5,449 nt of DNA from an uncultured bacterium. GTDB taxonomy: Bacteria; Bacillota; Clostridia; Lachnospirales; Lachnospiraceae. Made by a program: the position numbers and the translations under genes. The notes below the pieces were generated by a model, which saw only the letters and a list, made by a program, of their open reading frames with translations, did no database searches and was not told the DNA's origin. Positions within the stretch are counted from its first letter, which is position 1; each line of letters starts with the position of its first letter. Below, piece by piece: positions 5,191 to 5,449 of the stretch. The stretch is taken from contig CAMUHA010000215.1 in NCBI GenBank assembly GCA_947088515.1, forward strand, positions 1 to 5,449, read 5' to 3'.

Positions 5191-5426
5191 TACAAACCTA
5201 TTTTCTTTTGTGGCATTGGCAACAAGTCCATAGATGAATTTGAAAAAGCAGGAAATGAGGTACATAATTTTTTCCTTGAGTTTTCAGAAGATGGTCAGTT
5301 TACAGATTTACACAGCCGGCTATAGAGAAGAACAACTTTGAATTTAACAACCTGACAAATCTTCGCAAGCCGGGAAATGTAATTATCTCAAATTGCTTCT
5401 ATAATAGGCTTCAACAGGAGGAATAA
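5191..5426 (+). pseudogene. Frameshifted fragment of an unrecognised soluble protein
   Basis: After the permease stop the same frame stays open with no start codon and reads YKPIFFCGIGNKSIDEFEKA, then GNEVHNFFLEFSEDGQFTDL and HSRL, to TAG at 5323-5325. One frame over, from about 5319, the sequence reads AIEKNNFEFNNLTNLRKPGN and VIISNCFYNRLQQEE, ending at TAA 5424-5426. The two pieces have the same acidic, soluble character and meet at 5311-5325, as expected if a single base was lost. Together they give about 78 codons with the C terminus intact and the 5' end missing. The last codons (Q-Q-E-E) supply the AGGAGG of the gene that starts 3 bases later, so the two belonged to one operon. I do not recognise the family. 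Confidence 0.45.
5416..5421 (+). promoter_or_regulatory. Ribosome binding site of the gene at 5430
   Basis: Perfect AGGAGG, 8 bases before the ATG at 5430, placed in the last codons of the preceding broken gene. It is one of the two best ribosome binding sites in the window and shows that the short open stretch at the right edge is a real gene start. Confidence 0.8.
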
Positions 5427-5429
5427 AGT

Positions 5430-5449
5430 ATGGAGTGGATAGCAGCAAT
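5430..5449 (+). CDS. Start of an unknown gene, cut by the right edge
   Basis: Only six codons are visible (MEWIAA, then a partial codon). The start is supported by the AGGAGG 8 bases upstream and by tight spacing (3 bases) to the preceding stop. The residues resemble IEWVAA of the broken small gene at 4287. If the match holds beyond the edge, the product is a soluble protein of about 65 residues of unknown function. Six residues are too few for identification. Confidence 0.6.

Noticed and set aside
1..5449. CRISPR array, tRNA, rRNA, riboswitch, phage attachment site or toxin-antitoxin pair
   Set aside because: Searched by eye on both strands; no regularly spaced repeats, cloverleaf, conserved RNA motif or recognisable toxin/antitoxin was found.

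Overview
The window is A+T-rich with strong AGGAGG-type ribosome binding sites, TTG/GTG start usage and Firmicutes-style gene families. It most likely comes from a low-GC gut-type Clostridia chromosome (Lachnospiraceae or a relative); the genus cannot be read from the sequence. It holds two divergently transcribed clusters, separated by a regulatory stretch of about 450 bases.

Left half (minus strand, about 2710 down to 1, running off the left edge). This is a compact operon: a stand-alone XRE-family regulator (TTG start at 2654), a 66-residue two-helix PLDc_N-type membrane protein, an ABC ATPase and the first 143 codons of an ABC-2 permease. The genes are 4 bases apart or overlap as ATGA, and each has a Shine-Dalgarno inside the previous gene. 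The last three genes have the same order and types as yxlE-yxlF-yxlG of the Bacillus subtilis sigY operon, but the regulator here is an XRE protein instead of an ECF sigma factor. The likely role is an exporter or envelope/peptide-stress ABC system under control of its own regulator.

Middle (about 2655-3108). On the minus side there is a sigma-A-type promoter with a perfect 8-bp inverted repeat upstream. Behind it lies a minus-strand intrinsic terminator that directly follows a 26-codon remnant of a second XRE helix-turn-helix gene. On the plus side a promoter is overlaid by two copies of a TTGAAC-N3-GTTCAA palindrome just before the tetR gene. About 120 bases between them (2885-3004) are open but unidentified.

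Right half (plus strand, 3109 to the end). A TetR-family repressor overlaps by 8 bases an unrecognised six-helix membrane protein. Then comes a decayed area: a small broken gene, then pieces of two tandem half-size permeases of the ArsP/DUF318 type. The first permease lacks its N- and C-terminal parts. The second lacks its N-terminal helix and meets the first at a deletion-like junction near 4710. After them comes a frameshifted unknown gene fragment, and finally the start of a new gene at 5430 whose first residues resemble those of the small broken gene at 4287. The likely story is a TetR-controlled transport cluster damaged by deletion and insertion, possibly beside or inside a mobile element. 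No integrase, relaxase, transposase or att site is visible, so that last point is inference.
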